DNA from: Pollutibacter soli
GTDB lineage: Bacteria > Bacteroidota > Bacteroidia > Chitinophagales > Chitinophagaceae
Length of the DNA: 41,086 nt
Assembly: GCA_029269725.1 (NCBI GenBank)
Contig: JARJHS010000003.1
Span: forward strand, 175,110 to 216,195
Reading direction: 5' to 3'
The notes below the pieces were generated by a model. The model saw only the letters and a list, made by a program, of their open reading frames with translations, was not told the DNA's origin and searched no databases. The position numbers and the translations under genes are program-made. Shown here in pieces: positions 25,068 through 33,383 of this stretch (its first letter is position 1; each line of letters begins with the position of its first letter).

Positions 25068-25730
25068 ATGCATCCATATCTTTTATCAGCAGAGAATGCA
25101 TTCAGTAAAAAAACAAATCCGGCAAATGCAGCCGCTGCAAAGGCTTATCTGCGCAATCAATTTGATTTTTTTGGGTTGAAAACCGATCTGCGAAGAGAAA
25201 TCACCAAATCTTTATTCAAAAAAGAATTACCAGGTGCAGAAGAAATACCCAATATCCTTAGGCAGGCGTGGGAACACCCGATGCGCGAAATGCAGTATTT
25301 CGCGATCGAGCTCGCAGCCTGTTATAAAAAAGAATGGCCGGAAGAAATGATTGTCCATTTCGAAAAAATGATCCTTGGCAAAAGCTGGTGGGATTCTGTT
25401 GATGCCATCGCGTCCCAGCTTACGGGTCCGTATTTCAAAAGATATCCTGAACAGGTAATTCCGGTTACCTCTGTATGGAACAAATCAGGAGACATCTGGC
25501 TGCAAAGAAGCAGTCTGATTTTTCAGCTGTTGTACAAAAAAGAAACCGACACTACACTGTTGAAAAAATACATTCTGCAACTGAGGAAATCAGATGAATT
25601 TTTTGTCCAGAAAGCCATTGGCTGGGTACTTCGACAATATGCCCGAACCAACCCGGAATGGGTGAAAATGTTTGTTGAGCAAACACAACTACCTGCACTC
25701 AGCAGAAGAGAGGCATTAAAACATTTTTAG
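25068..25730 (+). CDS. AlkD-like DNA alkylation repair glycosylase
   Basis: 220 aa, an all-helical HEAT-repeat protein. The four residues important in Bacillus cereus AlkD are all present: W108 and D112 in KSWWDSVDAIAS, R147 in WLQRSSL and W186 in AIGWVLRQYA. Such enzymes excise positively charged alkylated purines (N3-methyladenine, N7-methylguanine) without flipping the base. It is divergent from the acyl-CoA dehydrogenase operon. Its TAG stop is followed immediately by a heptad array. Confidence 0.92.
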   Translation: MHPYLLSAENAFSKKTNPANAAAAKAYLRNQFDFFGLKTDLRREITKSLFKKELPGAEEIPNILRQAWEHPMREMQYFAIELAACYKKEWPEEMIVHFEKMILGKSWWDSVDAIASQLTGPYFKRYPEQVIPVTSVWNKSGDIWLQRSSLIFQLLYKKETDTTLLKKYILQLRKSDEFFVQKAIGWVLRQYARTNPEWVKMFVEQTQLPALSRREALKHF

Positions 25731-25772
25731 TTGTGCGTTTTTCGTTGATCGTTGAATGTTGTTCGTTTTTGT
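25731..25772. repeat. Heptad array (mostly TCG core) directly after the alkD-like stop
   Basis: TTGTGCG, TTTTTCG, TTGATCG, TTGAATG, TTGTTCG and TTTTTGT follow the TAG codon with no spacer base. It is a mosaic version of the TTGTTCG array at 3066. Confidence 0.85.
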
Positions 25773-25896
25773 CGGATACAGGTTGTGTTGAAGAACCCAA
25801 GTTCAGTTGTTGAATCATAAAAACAGGCCGATCAATGGCATTGAAACCAGCATGATATTTTTAATCAGTAACTTTCTGAAACACAAATTCATCACT

Positions 25897-27261
25897 ATGT
25901 ACCGCCTGCTGATCATCACCTTGATATTTTTAAGCTGCCATATTCAGGCACAGGAATCACTCGTAGATTCAAAAGGGAAAACCATACTGATAAAAAATGT
26001 GAACCTGATCCCGATGGATAAAGAAACAGTGATTGCAGCACAGGATGTACTCGTGCGTGATGGAAAAATTGCAGCCATCGGAAAGACTGGTTCTTTGTCG
26101 GGGACCAATAATGCGTTTGTAGTGGACGGTTCGGGAAAATACCTCATGCCCGGATTAGCAGAAATGCATGCGCATGTACCACCGGAAGACAACATGCCTG
26201 CGATACAGGAAACCGGAATGCTGTTCGCATTGAAAGGTATCACCACGATCCGCGGAATGCTGGGTCACCCCACACATCTCGTTTACAGAGAAAAAATAAA
26301 CTCCGGCGAAATAACCGGACCAAGATTTATTACATCAGGTCCCTCACTCAGCGGAGGCTCTGTGAAAACACCGGAAGAAGCAAGCGCAATGGTACGTGCC
26401 GAAAAACAGGCAGGATATGATTTTCTCAAACTCCATCCGGGACTTACGCCTGAAACTTTTGCAGCGCTGGTGAAAACGGCAAAAGAAGTCAATATTCCCT
26501 TCGCGGGCCACGTATCATATAAAGTTGGTGTTTGGCGCGCTATCGATGCCGGCTATGCGACAATTGACCATATGGATTGGTTTATCGAAAGTCTTGTTCC
26601 GGGCATAGATACTATACCAGAAGCAAGTGTTGGTTTCTTTGGATTGTACGTAGCAGATCGCGTTGATGAAAGCGGAATTCCAAAACTCATTTCAGGACTT
26701 AAATCGAAAAATATCTGGGTGGTACCAACAGAATGTCTTCCACGTCGGTGGTCCTCAACGGTAAGTGCAGATCAATTGAATAATTCTCCGGAAATGATGT
26801 ATATGTCGCAGAAGACAAGAGAGAATTGGGTGAACGCGAAAAAGAATATGCTGCAGAATCCAAAATACAGTGCGGAAATTTCAGCAAAACAAATTGCAAT
26901 ACGTCAGAAGCTGCTTCGCGAGATGTATAAAAACGGAGTAGGTATTTTACTGGGGTCTGATGCCCCGCAGGTTTTTGATGTTCCCGGATTTTCCGCACAC
27001 CAGGAACTCGAATACTATGTGGATGCTGGTTTAACTCCTTACCAGGCCCTCGTAACAGGTACGGTTAATGTTGGCCGTTATCTCAACAGAAATGATATTG
27101 GTACAATAAAAGTCGGATCTGCCGCTGATCTCATCCTTTTGAACTCAAATCCGCTTAAAAATATTAAAGCAACACAGGATATCAAAGGTGTAATGCTATC
27201 GGGAAAATGGATGTCAGAAAAATACATCAGCCAGGAGCTGAAAAAACTGGTTAAAAGCTGA
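25897..27261 (+). CDS. Exported amidohydrolase-family metalloenzyme (imidazolonepropionase/prolidase-like)
   Basis: 454 aa from the ATG at 25897, which begins a good signal peptide (MYRLLIITLIFLSCHIQAQ); an upstream TTG at 25807 adds an implausible 30-residue leader. The metal-binding sites are HAH in LAEMHAHVP, a likely carboxylated lysine in YDFLKLHPGL, histidines in FAGHVSYK and TIDHMDW, and an aspartate in LLGSDAPQ. The C-terminal IGTIKVGSAADLILLNSNPL belongs to the composite beta-sandwich. It probably hydrolyses an amide or peptide bond of a small substrate in the periplasm; substrate unknown. The cysteine in the leader (LSCH) could alternatively be a lipobox. Confidence 0.88.
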   Translation: MYRLLIITLIFLSCHIQAQESLVDSKGKTILIKNVNLIPMDKETVIAAQDVLVRDGKIAAIGKTGSLSGTNNAFVVDGSGKYLMPGLAEMHAHVPPEDNMPAIQETGMLFALKGITTIRGMLGHPTHLVYREKINSGEITGPRFITSGPSLSGGSVKTPEEASAMVRAEKQAGYDFLKLHPGLTPETFAALVKTAKEVNIPFAGHVSYKVGVWRAIDAGYATIDHMDWFIESLVPGIDTIPEASVGFFGLYVADRVDESGIPKLISGLKSKNIWVVPTECLPRRWSSTVSADQLNNSPEMMYMSQKTRENWVNAKKNMLQNPKYSAEISAKQIAIRQKLLREMYKNGVGILLGSDAPQVFDVPGFSAHQELEYYVDAGLTPYQALVTGTVNVGRYLNRNDIGTIKVGSAADLILLNSNPLKNIKATQDIKGVMLSGKWMSEKYISQELKKLVKS

Positions 27262-27298
27262 GGGACAAGGCGAAGGACGAATAGCGGGGGATGAATTG

Positions 27299-27366
27299 AG
27301 TAAGTAGCAGGTAGTGGGGAGTAAGAAGGAGTGGAAAGTATAAAGTATAAAGCTTTAAGTTGAAGG
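27299..27366. repeat. Ten-unit purine-rich heptad array
   Basis: In-phase units AGTAAGT, AGCAGGT, AGTGGGG, AGTAAGA, AGGAGTG, GAAAGTA, TAAAGTA, TAAAGCT, TTAAGTT, GAAGGTC. Most keep AG or AGT at one position while other bases change. Confidence 0.75.
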
Positions 27367-27389
27367 TCGGCGCAGCCGATGGTTTTTTT
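27367..27389 (+). terminator. Rho-independent terminator after the amidohydrolase gene
   Basis: TCGGC (27367-27371) and GCCGA (27375-27379) form a tight stem with a GCA loop, followed by TGG and seven T. About 105 bp beyond the stop codon. Confidence 0.7.
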
Positions 27390-27485
27390 GTGTGTCGGTT
27401 TTGATGAGATTATGCCTCCGGAAAACTCTGAACTATTAAATGTCTACATTAAAAGTATCAATTCATCTAAGTACTGACCCCACCG

Positions 27486-27541
27486 GCCTGCTGCCCGCTG
27501 CCTCCTATCAACTTTGAACTATTGACTGTAAACTCAAAACC
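27486..27541. repeat. Mosaic heptad array switching from GC-rich to AT-rich units
   Basis: GCCTGCT, GCCCGCT, GCCTCCT, ATCAACT, TTGAACT, ATTGACT, GTAAACT, CAAAACC in exact 7-bp phase. Seven units end in CT, and the phase is kept where the composition changes, which links the TGCCT-type and TTGACT-type words as one repeat family. Confidence 0.85.
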
Positions 27542-27646
27542 AAATGGCCTTGTTTTTGCTGCTAAGTAAGCGTCTTCTTTTTCGCATGTTACGTGTATAG
27601 ACCATGGTGCCGAAGACAAGCCCGGCTTTACTTTCAATAAAAATCT

Positions 27647-27937
27647 ATGAATGAAGAAATTTTTACATCATCTTTAAAAAATACTGCGCCGCCTGAGGGT
27701 TTAAGTGTAATACTTGCTGCTCTCTGGTGGGAAAAAAAAGGCGACTGGCAAAAAGCGCATGATCTTGTGGAACATGAAAACAGCGCAGCTGGTGCATGGA
27801 TCCATGCTTACCTGCACAGAGTAGAAGGCGATACCTGGAATGCGGATTACTGGTACCGGCATGCAGGCAAAGTAAGACCTTCGGTTAGTACATCTGAAGA
27901 ATGGTCGCAACTCGTGAATAATTTTCTGCCGCGCTGA
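27647..27937 (+). CDS. Small conserved-looking protein coupled to a sugar kinase
   Basis: 96 aa, not recognised. It is acidic/aromatic, rich in Trp (ILAALWWEKKGDWQKAHDLV, DTWNADYWYRHAGK), with a helical appearance like a short TPR-type pair. There is no signal peptide. Its TGA stop overlaps the ATG of the next gene (TGATG), a strong sign of translational coupling, so it probably acts with the fructosamine-kinase-like protein. The codon pattern is like its neighbours. Function unknown. Confidence 0.75.
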   Translation: MNEEIFTSSLKNTAPPEGLSVILAALWWEKKGDWQKAHDLVEHENSAAGAWIHAYLHRVEGDTWNADYWYRHAGKVRPSVSTSEEWSQLVNNFLPR

Positions 27938-28818
27938 TGCTTTCGAATAACATTAGCAATTTTCTGCAAGATAAAATCGCCGACTTAACAGGTAAAGCAA
28001 CAACGTTATTAAACCTGACGCAGATTCACGGTGGCGATATCAATGAAACATACCAGGTAAAAACAAATACAGGTGATTTTTTTTTAAAGCTGAATAGCGA
28101 TGCACGGAATACTGATTTTTTCGCAGCAGAGGCTGATGGGCTGGAAAGTCTTTCAGGAAAGAGTGAGCTCATCATTCCAAAACCATTGTTTCATGGTAAT
28201 ATAGATGGAAATCAGTTTTTATTGATGGAGTTCCTGCCAAAGGGAATCGTACGCGGAAATTTTTGGGAGAATTTTGGTCGCAATCTCGCTATACTTCATA
28301 AAAACGCGAATCCTCAATTCGGCTGGAGCGAACATAATTATATCGGTATGCTTCCGCAGAAAAACAATTTTCAACATTCCTGGAATCAGTTTTATGCTGA
28401 ATCCCGGGTATTATTTCTGGTTTACTCCGCGGCTTCTCAAAACGATCATTATTCAGGGCTGATCCCTTTTGCGGAGAAATTCTGCTCAAGACTCGAAAAC
28501 ATAATTCCCGAAGAAACGCCCGCCCTGCTGCATGGAGATCTCTGGAGCGGCAATTTCATGGTTCATGAAACCGGTCAGGCTGCTGTTTTTGACCCTTCCG
28601 TTTATTTTGGACACCGGGAAATGGATCTTGCGATGACACGTTTATTCGGAGGGTTCCATACCCGGTTCTACCAGGCTTATGACGAAGAATTTCCATTAAC
28701 TCCAGGCTGGGAAGAACGCATCCCGATCTTTCAACTCTACCCACTCCTTGTTCACATGGTCCTTTTTGGCGGGCATTATTACGATTCCGTAAAATCCATA
28801 TTGAAAAAATTTTCCTGA
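27937..28818 (+). CDS. Fructosamine/ketosamine-3-kinase family protein
   Basis: 293 aa of the APH-like kinase fold. The ATP lysine is probably K51 in DFFLKLNS, the catalytic loop is H199-G-D201-L-W-S-G-N206 and the metal-binding aspartate is D219 in VFDPSVYFGHREMD; HGGDINETY is the N-terminal nucleotide loop. The family phosphorylates fructosamine or ribulosamine adducts on proteins and free amines so that they fall off, repairing glycation. The start overlaps the upstream stop by one base. The signature fits the family well, though the natural substrate is unproven. Confidence 0.9.
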   Translation: MLSNNISNFLQDKIADLTGKATTLLNLTQIHGGDINETYQVKTNTGDFFLKLNSDARNTDFFAAEADGLESLSGKSELIIPKPLFHGNIDGNQFLLMEFLPKGIVRGNFWENFGRNLAILHKNANPQFGWSEHNYIGMLPQKNNFQHSWNQFYAESRVLFLVYSAASQNDHYSGLIPFAEKFCSRLENIIPEETPALLHGDLWSGNFMVHETGQAAVFDPSVYFGHREMDLAMTRLFGGFHTRFYQAYDEEFPLTPGWEERIPIFQLYPLLVHMVLFGGHYYDSVKSILKKFS

Positions 28819-28888
28819 GCATCCGTTTACTGGCAACCGGGAAAGATAATGTTTCGTACTGGCACATATACTGGGCAAAAAAGCATTG

Positions 28889-28896
28889 TACCTTTA
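28889..28896 (+). promoter_or_regulatory. Near-match -7 element of the sigma-factor operon (TACCTTTA)
   Basis: TACCTTTA differs from TAnnTTTG only in its last base. It ends 19 bp before the TTG start at 28916 and is the only candidate I see in the 97-bp gap. Confidence 0.3.
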
Positions 28897-28915
28897 ATCC
28901 GCCAAAAAACCTTCA

Positions 28916-29494
28916 TTGCCTGAACAGAAGAAAATACTGGTTATTCTGAAGGGTTGTGTCCGGAACGACCGTGGCAGTCAGAAAGCACTATACACTCTGC
29001 TTGCTGACTATGCTATGTCTATTTGTTTCAGGTATTCGGCTAACCATCAGGAAGCTGAAGAAATGATGAATGAAAGTTTTGTAAAGCTCTTTAAAAGCAT
29101 TCACAAGTTTGAGAGCAACAGGTATACGGATACCTTAACCTCGCTGAAAGGATGGTTCAAACGCATCATCATCAATACCTGCATTGATCAGTTCCGGAAA
29201 AATAAACACAATGCCATGACCCATACGCTGCCGGAGGAATATGATGTTCCGTCAGAAAACCAGGCCACGGCAATAGACCAGATATCATATAAAGAAATTA
29301 TCGATTCCATAAGTCAGTTATCTCCTGCCTACCGGAATGTGTTTAATCTTTTTGTAATAGATGGTTATTCACATGAAGATATTGCAGAGCAGTTAGGCAT
29401 ATCTGTGGGCACCTCAAAATCCAACCTTTCCAAAGCCAGAGAAAAGATGAAAAAATTAATCCTGAAACTAACCCGATACAAAGCATATGCATAA
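28916..29494 (+). CDS. RNA polymerase sigma factor, sigma-70 family (ECF-like)
   Basis: 192 aa. Region 2 is visible at about 20-95: ALYTLLADYAMSICFRYSAN, EAEEMMNESFVKLFKSIHKF and LKGWFKRIIINTCIDQFRK. Region 4 at about 122-185 has LSPAYRNVFNLFVIDGYSHEDIAEQLGISVGTSKSNLSKAREKM, a standard helix-turn-helix. The only usable start is TTG at 28916: an in-frame stop lies 21 bp upstream and the first ATG is at residue 33, inside region 2. It overlaps the next gene by 8 bp, and the partner's N-terminus looks like its membrane-bound regulator. Confidence 0.9.
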   Translation: MPEQKKILVILKGCVRNDRGSQKALYTLLADYAMSICFRYSANHQEAEEMMNESFVKLFKSIHKFESNRYTDTLTSLKGWFKRIIINTCIDQFRKNKHNAMTHTLPEEYDVPSENQATAIDQISYKEIIDSISQLSPAYRNVFNLFVIDGYSHEDIAEQLGISVGTSKSNLSKAREKMKKLILKLTRYKAYA

Positions 29495-30944
29495 CCTTTC
29501 AGATGAAGAACTGGATCGCCTGAGCAGAGAAGCTGCCGGCCAGAATCTGACTCTGGCAGGTGATGCAGCCTGGGAGAAGATCAAAAGCCGACTGGATGCA
29601 GAGATGCCGTCCGGTTCAGGATTTAATTTCCATATCATTCCTGATCTCGCACTGTTGTTGATCCTGTTTATCGGTTTACCGTTACTGTTATCCCGACCTG
29701 GTAAACAAAATACTTTCAGCATAAATCAAGCCGGACTGGCCATTACCAATGACACAAAAAACAAACTGAACGGTGCTGAAAATAAATTATCTGCAGAAGC
29801 CACTTCGCAGACACAACCCTTTACAACAAACAAACGTATCGCTGAGAATAGAGGAACAACTGATGACAATGGATCAGCAACAAATAACCCGGCCTCTGCT
29901 GTACCCTCCGAAGTTCAACCAGTCGACAATGTAACGGTAACGAAAGACCGAAAACAAAAATCCGGCGACAATTCCCTCACTGAAAACAATGACAATAATG
30001 TTATTGCTGCAACCAATAATACAAATTCAGCCGGCGGTAAAGAGAAATCCACGAATCCGGATACAAAGAAAAGTAATGATGTTACCGCTGGCAACATCCT
30101 GCCTGATGAATACACAGGTTCCGGAATTGTACCTATGATAGCTGTGCTGGAAGAACCCGTTGCCCTTCATGGTAAGTATAATCTTGAAAACAAGGAAAAG
30201 ATACCAGCTTCAAAAATGAAGTCGTTTAACGGAGTTGGTATTGGCTCAGTGGCGAAAACGAATAAAACCACGGCAGAATCAGTTAAACAGTCGAAGAAAT
30301 TGAAGCTCAAGGATGCCGACTCGAAAACGAGCAGAATGCTTGAGATTGGTGCTGTATGGTCACCGGACATCAGTAAAGTAGGAGCAGCATCACCCAAAAG
30401 CGTCGGTAATATTTTTGGAATGACGGTGGGCTATAATTTCAATAAACGCTGGTCAATTCAAACAGGGGTTCTTTATTCAAATAAATATTACACGGCTACG
30501 GGTGGCGAATACAAAAAGATCCCTGGCTACAATCCTTATGATCCCTGGGTAAAGATCACTAAAGTTCAAGCTGAATGTCTGATGTGGGATATCCCGATTA
30601 ATGTAAGATACAACTGGTACTGGAGGCCGAAGCAACGGGCATTTGTGAGCACAGGTATGTCTTCTTATTTCATGAAGCAGGAAGATCTGCATTACTGGTA
30701 CAAATATTATAATAATCCGAGGTACAAGAACTGGATAAATGAGGAAGGCAGCAGCTATTGGTTTTCTGTTGTGAATTTTTCTGCAGGATTTGAACAACAG
30801 ATTATTGATGGTCTTACAATTCAGGCCGAACCATTTGTGAAATTATCTGTACGCCAGCTTGGATACGGCTATGTAAATTTAAAATCTTATGGAATTTTCC
30901 TGGGACTGAAGTACGTCCCGCCTCTCCATCGTTCAAAAAAATAA
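29487..30944 (+). CDS. Inner-membrane-anchored outer-membrane beta-barrel protein, putative anti-sigma regulator
   Basis: 485 aa with an unusual layout. Residues 1-50 are cytoplasmic in character (LSDEELDRLSREAAGQN, AAWEKIKSRLDAEMP), similar to short segments that precede the membrane helix in many Bacteroidota proteins linked to sigma factors. One strongly hydrophobic helix lies at 53-69 (LALLLILFIGLPLLL). A linker rich in Asn, Thr, Ser and Lys (70-285) follows. The C-terminal 200 residues (285-485) alternate aromatic and polar residues with GMTVGYNFNKRWSIQTGVLYSNKYY, typical of an OMP_b-brl beta-barrel. There is no cleavable signal peptide. Inference: it binds the co-encoded sigma factor and links it to the outer membrane. 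Confidence 0.8.
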   Translation: MHNLSDEELDRLSREAAGQNLTLAGDAAWEKIKSRLDAEMPSGSGFNFHIIPDLALLLILFIGLPLLLSRPGKQNTFSINQAGLAITNDTKNKLNGAENKLSAEATSQTQPFTTNKRIAENRGTTDDNGSATNNPASAVPSEVQPVDNVTVTKDRKQKSGDNSLTENNDNNVIAATNNTNSAGGKEKSTNPDTKKSNDVTAGNILPDEYTGSGIVPMIAVLEEPVALHGKYNLENKEKIPASKMKSFNGVGIGSVAKTNKTTAESVKQSKKLKLKDADSKTSRMLEIGAVWSPDISKVGAASPKSVGNIFGMTVGYNFNKRWSIQTGVLYSNKYYTATGGEYKKIPGYNPYDPWVKITKVQAECLMWDIPINVRYNWYWRPKQRAFVSTGMSSYFMKQEDLHYWYKYYNNPRYKNWINEEGSSYWFSVVNFSAGFEQQIIDGLTIQAEPFVKLSVRQLGYGYVNLKSYGIFLGLKYVPPLHRSKK

Positions 30945-30957
30945 AAAATCATTCAGG

Positions 30958-31551
30958 ATGAAAAGAACCGGTTTTCGGGGATCATATGTATCCCCTGGCA
31001 TAGCCTTGCTTTTACTGATCGTTTCCTGTAGTAAAAGTGATAGTCCTTCGACACCCTCAAACCCCTGCGATGGTGTAAACATCACGGTGGAGACAGCAGC
31101 ACAAAATGCTTCCGCGTGTAAATCTGACGGTAAGATAACGGTTACGGCCAGCGGCAGCAGCGGCCTGCAATACAGTATCAACGGTACAACCTTCCAGGCA
31201 TCCAACGTTTTTGATAATGTGGCAGCAGGGAATTATACGGTAACTGTAAAAAACTCAGGCAACTGTTCCAAAACGGCATCTGTTTCTGTAACACAGAGCG
31301 GCGGGACTGCAGGCCCTTTGTTCACAGCAGCTAAATCTGTAATCGGAACGATTTGTGTAACATGTCATGCACCCGGCGGACAACAGCCTACACCCAATTT
31401 TACCATCGATTGTAATATCGTTGCCAATGCAGCCAACATAAAAAGGCGCGCAGTCGATGAAGGTACCATGCCTCCGACAGGTCCGCTTTCACAGGCGGAT
31501 AAAGACAAAATTTCAGCATGGGTGAATGCGGGAGGGAGACTGACTGACTAA
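30958..31551 (+). CDS. Lipoprotein with SprB-like repeat and c-type haem motif
   Basis: 197 aa. A lipobox LIVSC places the lipidated cysteine at C24. Residues about 38-112 resemble a SprB repeat (KITVTASGSSGLQYSING, VAAGNYTVTVKN). A cytochrome-c-like end follows: haem-binding C133-V-T-C-H137, a possible axial M171 in DEGTMPPTG and the closing helix DKDKISAWVNAGG. It is 13 bp downstream of the barrel gene and probably in the same operon. It could be an outer-membrane electron-transfer or haem-sensing subunit, but the substrate and partners are unknown. Its TAA stop lies in a heptad array. Confidence 0.82.
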   Translation: MKRTGFRGSYVSPGIALLLLIVSCSKSDSPSTPSNPCDGVNITVETAAQNASACKSDGKITVTASGSSGLQYSINGTTFQASNVFDNVAAGNYTVTVKNSGNCSKTASVSVTQSGGTAGPLFTAAKSVIGTICVTCHAPGGQQPTPNFTIDCNIVANAANIKRRAVDEGTMPPTGPLSQADKDKISAWVNAGGRLTD

Positions 31552-31567
31552 CGTTCAACGTTGAACG
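31547..31567. repeat. ACG-core heptad array shared by two convergent stop codons
   Basis: ACTAACG, TTCAACG and TTGAACG in phase. It includes an 18-bp perfect palindrome, ACGTTCAACGTTGAACGT (31551-31568). It contains the TAA of the lipoprotein gene and the TGA (minus strand) of the SET gene, and encodes the last residues of the SET protein. Confidence 0.9.
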
Positions 31568-31941
31568 TCAAACCACACCTTCTTTCCATCATTCCAATCC
31601 CCATTATAGTTGATAAAAAGTTCTTCCCCTTTTTTGATATCCCGCATAGTCGTGATAGTTATCGTCTGTTCATCAAAATCCATTTCATATTCGCAATTTG
31701 CCGTGTAGGAATGATTGTAAATGGGAATATATCCTAAAGCCATCGCTGACGATTTTGTTCCGGGATCCCATTCAAATATATAGTCATGTAACAAGGTCTG
31801 ATCGATGACGGAACGATCTTTTTCCGGCAACACGATTACTGGAGAAATCTCAATAACAGTACCCTTATCAATGGGCTCGGTGGTAAAAACACCCCGGCCC
31901 ATTTTTTTTGTTGGCGCAATGATGAGATAAGGCTGAAGCAT
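31555..31941 (-). CDS. SET-domain protein (putative lysine methyltransferase)
   Basis: 128 aa from the ATG at 31941; an upstream TTG at 31965 is unlikely because it overlaps a -7 motif. The SET core is intact: GRGVFTTEPIDKGTVIE at the N-terminus, the NHS motif in IPIYNHSYTANCEYE and the closing EELFINYNGDW. There are no pre- or post-SET cysteine clusters. Bacterial stand-alone SET proteins may methylate ribosomal or DNA-binding proteins; the target here is unknown. The C-terminal residues DVQR are encoded by a heptad array. Confidence 0.88.
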   Translation of the reverse strand: MLQPYLIIAPTKKMGRGVFTTEPIDKGTVIEISPVIVLPEKDRSVIDQTLLHDYIFEWDPGTKSSAMALGYIPIYNHSYTANCEYEMDFDEQTITITTMRDIKKGEELFINYNGDWNDGKKVWFDVQR

Positions 31942-31962
31942 AGTGCCATGTTTTAAAGAAAA

Positions 31963-31970
31963 CAAAATTA
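31963..31970 (-). promoter_or_regulatory. Putative -7 element of the SET gene (TAATTTTG)
   Basis: The minus strand reads TAATTTTG, an exact TAnnTTTG match, 21 bp upstream of the ATG at 31941. It favours that start codon over the TTG at 31965. No -33 partner at normal spacing. Confidence 0.4.
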
Positions 31971-31991
31971 AATTAGCGCAAATTCTGCGTA

Positions 31992-33383
31992 ATGAGTATT
32001 GAATCGACGGAACTCACCCTACAGGAACAATTTGAAGAAGTGATCAGGGAAGATGACAAACTGAAAATCCAGGAGTTTCTGAACAGTCGCAATATCAGTG
32101 AAGTTGCAGAATTGATCAACGACAACGAAGAACAGGCTCCGTCCATTATTGCTTCACTATCCGTTCATCGTGCCGCGAGTACTTTCAAGATACTGGATGT
32201 CTCCATGCAAAAAGAGATCATTCATCATCTCCCCGCTTTAAAAACTGCGGAATTACTGAATGAACTTCCTGCCGATGACCGTACCGACTTTCTGGAGGAG
32301 CTAAATACAGAAGTCGTTCGTGAGCTCATTAAAATGCTTAACCCGGAGGAAAGAAAGATCACACTTTCCCTGCTGGGATATCCGGAAGATAGTGTCGGAC
32401 GCCTGATGACACCGGATTATATCGCTGTAAGTGAAGACTGGACCGTAAAAAAAGTACTGGAGCATATCCGGCGTTATGGCCGCGATAGTGAAACGATCGA
32501 TGTTATTTATGTGATCAATGAACATGGCCAACTGGTCGATGACGTGAGGATCCGTGAATTCCTTTTTGCACCGCCGGAAAAAACGGTGCGGGAACTTGCA
32601 GATGGCCGTTATATAGCTTTGCATGTAAATGACGACCAGGAGGCTGCGAGCCAGGTATTTAAAATGAATAATCGGGTGGCGCTTCCCGTAGTGGATGATC
32701 AGAAAATACTCGTGGGTATCGTTACGATTGATGACATGCTCTGGGTAGCCTCGGAGGAATTCAGTGAGGATATGCAAAAGATTGGGGGTACAGAAGCTCT
32801 TGATGAGCCCTACCTGGAAATCCCCTTGCTTCGTTTGTTTAAAAAAAGGATAGTCTGGCTGGTGGTACTCTTTCTCGGCGAAATGCTAACGGCCACGGCT
32901 ATGGGGTATTATGAAAATGAAATTGAAAAAGCGGTTGTACTTGCACTTTTCATTCCACTGATCATCGCAAGTGGGGGAAACAGCGGCTCACAGGCATCGA
33001 CATTAATCATCCAGGCTATGGCTGTACGTGAGGTTGAACTGAGTGACTGGTGGCGGGTGATGAGAAGGGAAATTATTTCAGGGGTGCTACTTGGTTCTGT
33101 GCTCGGTGTTATTGGTTTCGCACGCGTAGTAATCTGGTCGCAGTTTTTCCCGAATGTATATGGGGAGCATTATTTCCTGATTGGCCTTGCTGTTGGCCTG
33201 TCACTTATTGGTGTGGTACTTTTAGGGACGCTTACAGGCTCCATGTTGCCGATCGTGCTCAAAAAGCTGGGGGCCGATCCCGCCGTATCTTCTGCGCCAT
33301 TTGTAGCTACACTCGTGGACGTCACCGGTTTGATTATCTATTTTTCGTGCGCATATATGTTCCTCAAAGGCAATTTATTATAA
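31992..33383 (+). CDS. mgtE: Magnesium transporter MgtE
   Basis: 463 aa, usual for MgtE. The acidic helical N domain (about 1-130; LPADDRTDFLEEL, LLGYPEDSVGRLMTPDYIAV) is followed by two CBS domains (about 135-255; VIYVINEHGQLVDDVRIREFL and LPVVDDQKILVGIVTIDDML), a plug helix, then five membrane helices from about 283 with IPLIIASGGNSGSQAST, LIGVVLLGTLTGSMLPIVLKKLGADPAVSSAPFVATLVDVTGL carrying the pore aspartate D in LVDVTG. It imports Mg2+ (or Co2+) and gates shut when cytosolic Mg2+ fills the N/CBS domains. It is divergent from the SET gene with 50 bp between starts. Confidence 0.96.
   Translation: MSIESTELTLQEQFEEVIREDDKLKIQEFLNSRNISEVAELINDNEEQAPSIIASLSVHRAASTFKILDVSMQKEIIHHLPALKTAELLNELPADDRTDFLEELNTEVVRELIKMLNPEERKITLSLLGYPEDSVGRLMTPDYIAVSEDWTVKKVLEHIRRYGRDSETIDVIYVINEHGQLVDDVRIREFLFAPPEKTVRELADGRYIALHVNDDQEAASQVFKMNNRVALPVVDDQKILVGIVTIDDMLWVASEEFSEDMQKIGGTEALDEPYLEIPLLRLFKKRIVWLVVLFLGEMLTATAMGYYENEIEKAVVLALFIPLIIASGGNSGSQASTLIIQAMAVREVELSDWWRVMRREIISGVLLGSVLGVIGFARVVIWSQFFPNVYGEHYFLIGLAVGLSLIGVVLLGTLTGSMLPIVLKKLGADPAVSSAPFVATLVDVTGLIIYFSCAYMFLKGNLL

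Larger units (their letters stand above)
27262..27646. other. 385-bp intergenic region with two heptad arrays and a terminator
   Basis: No gene is visible. It holds a purine-rich heptad array (27299-27366), an intrinsic terminator (27367-27389), about 95 bp of unremarkable sequence, a mosaic heptad array (27486-27541) and about 100 bp leading into the next gene. I see no exact TAnnTTTG motif for that gene. Confidence 0.6.
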
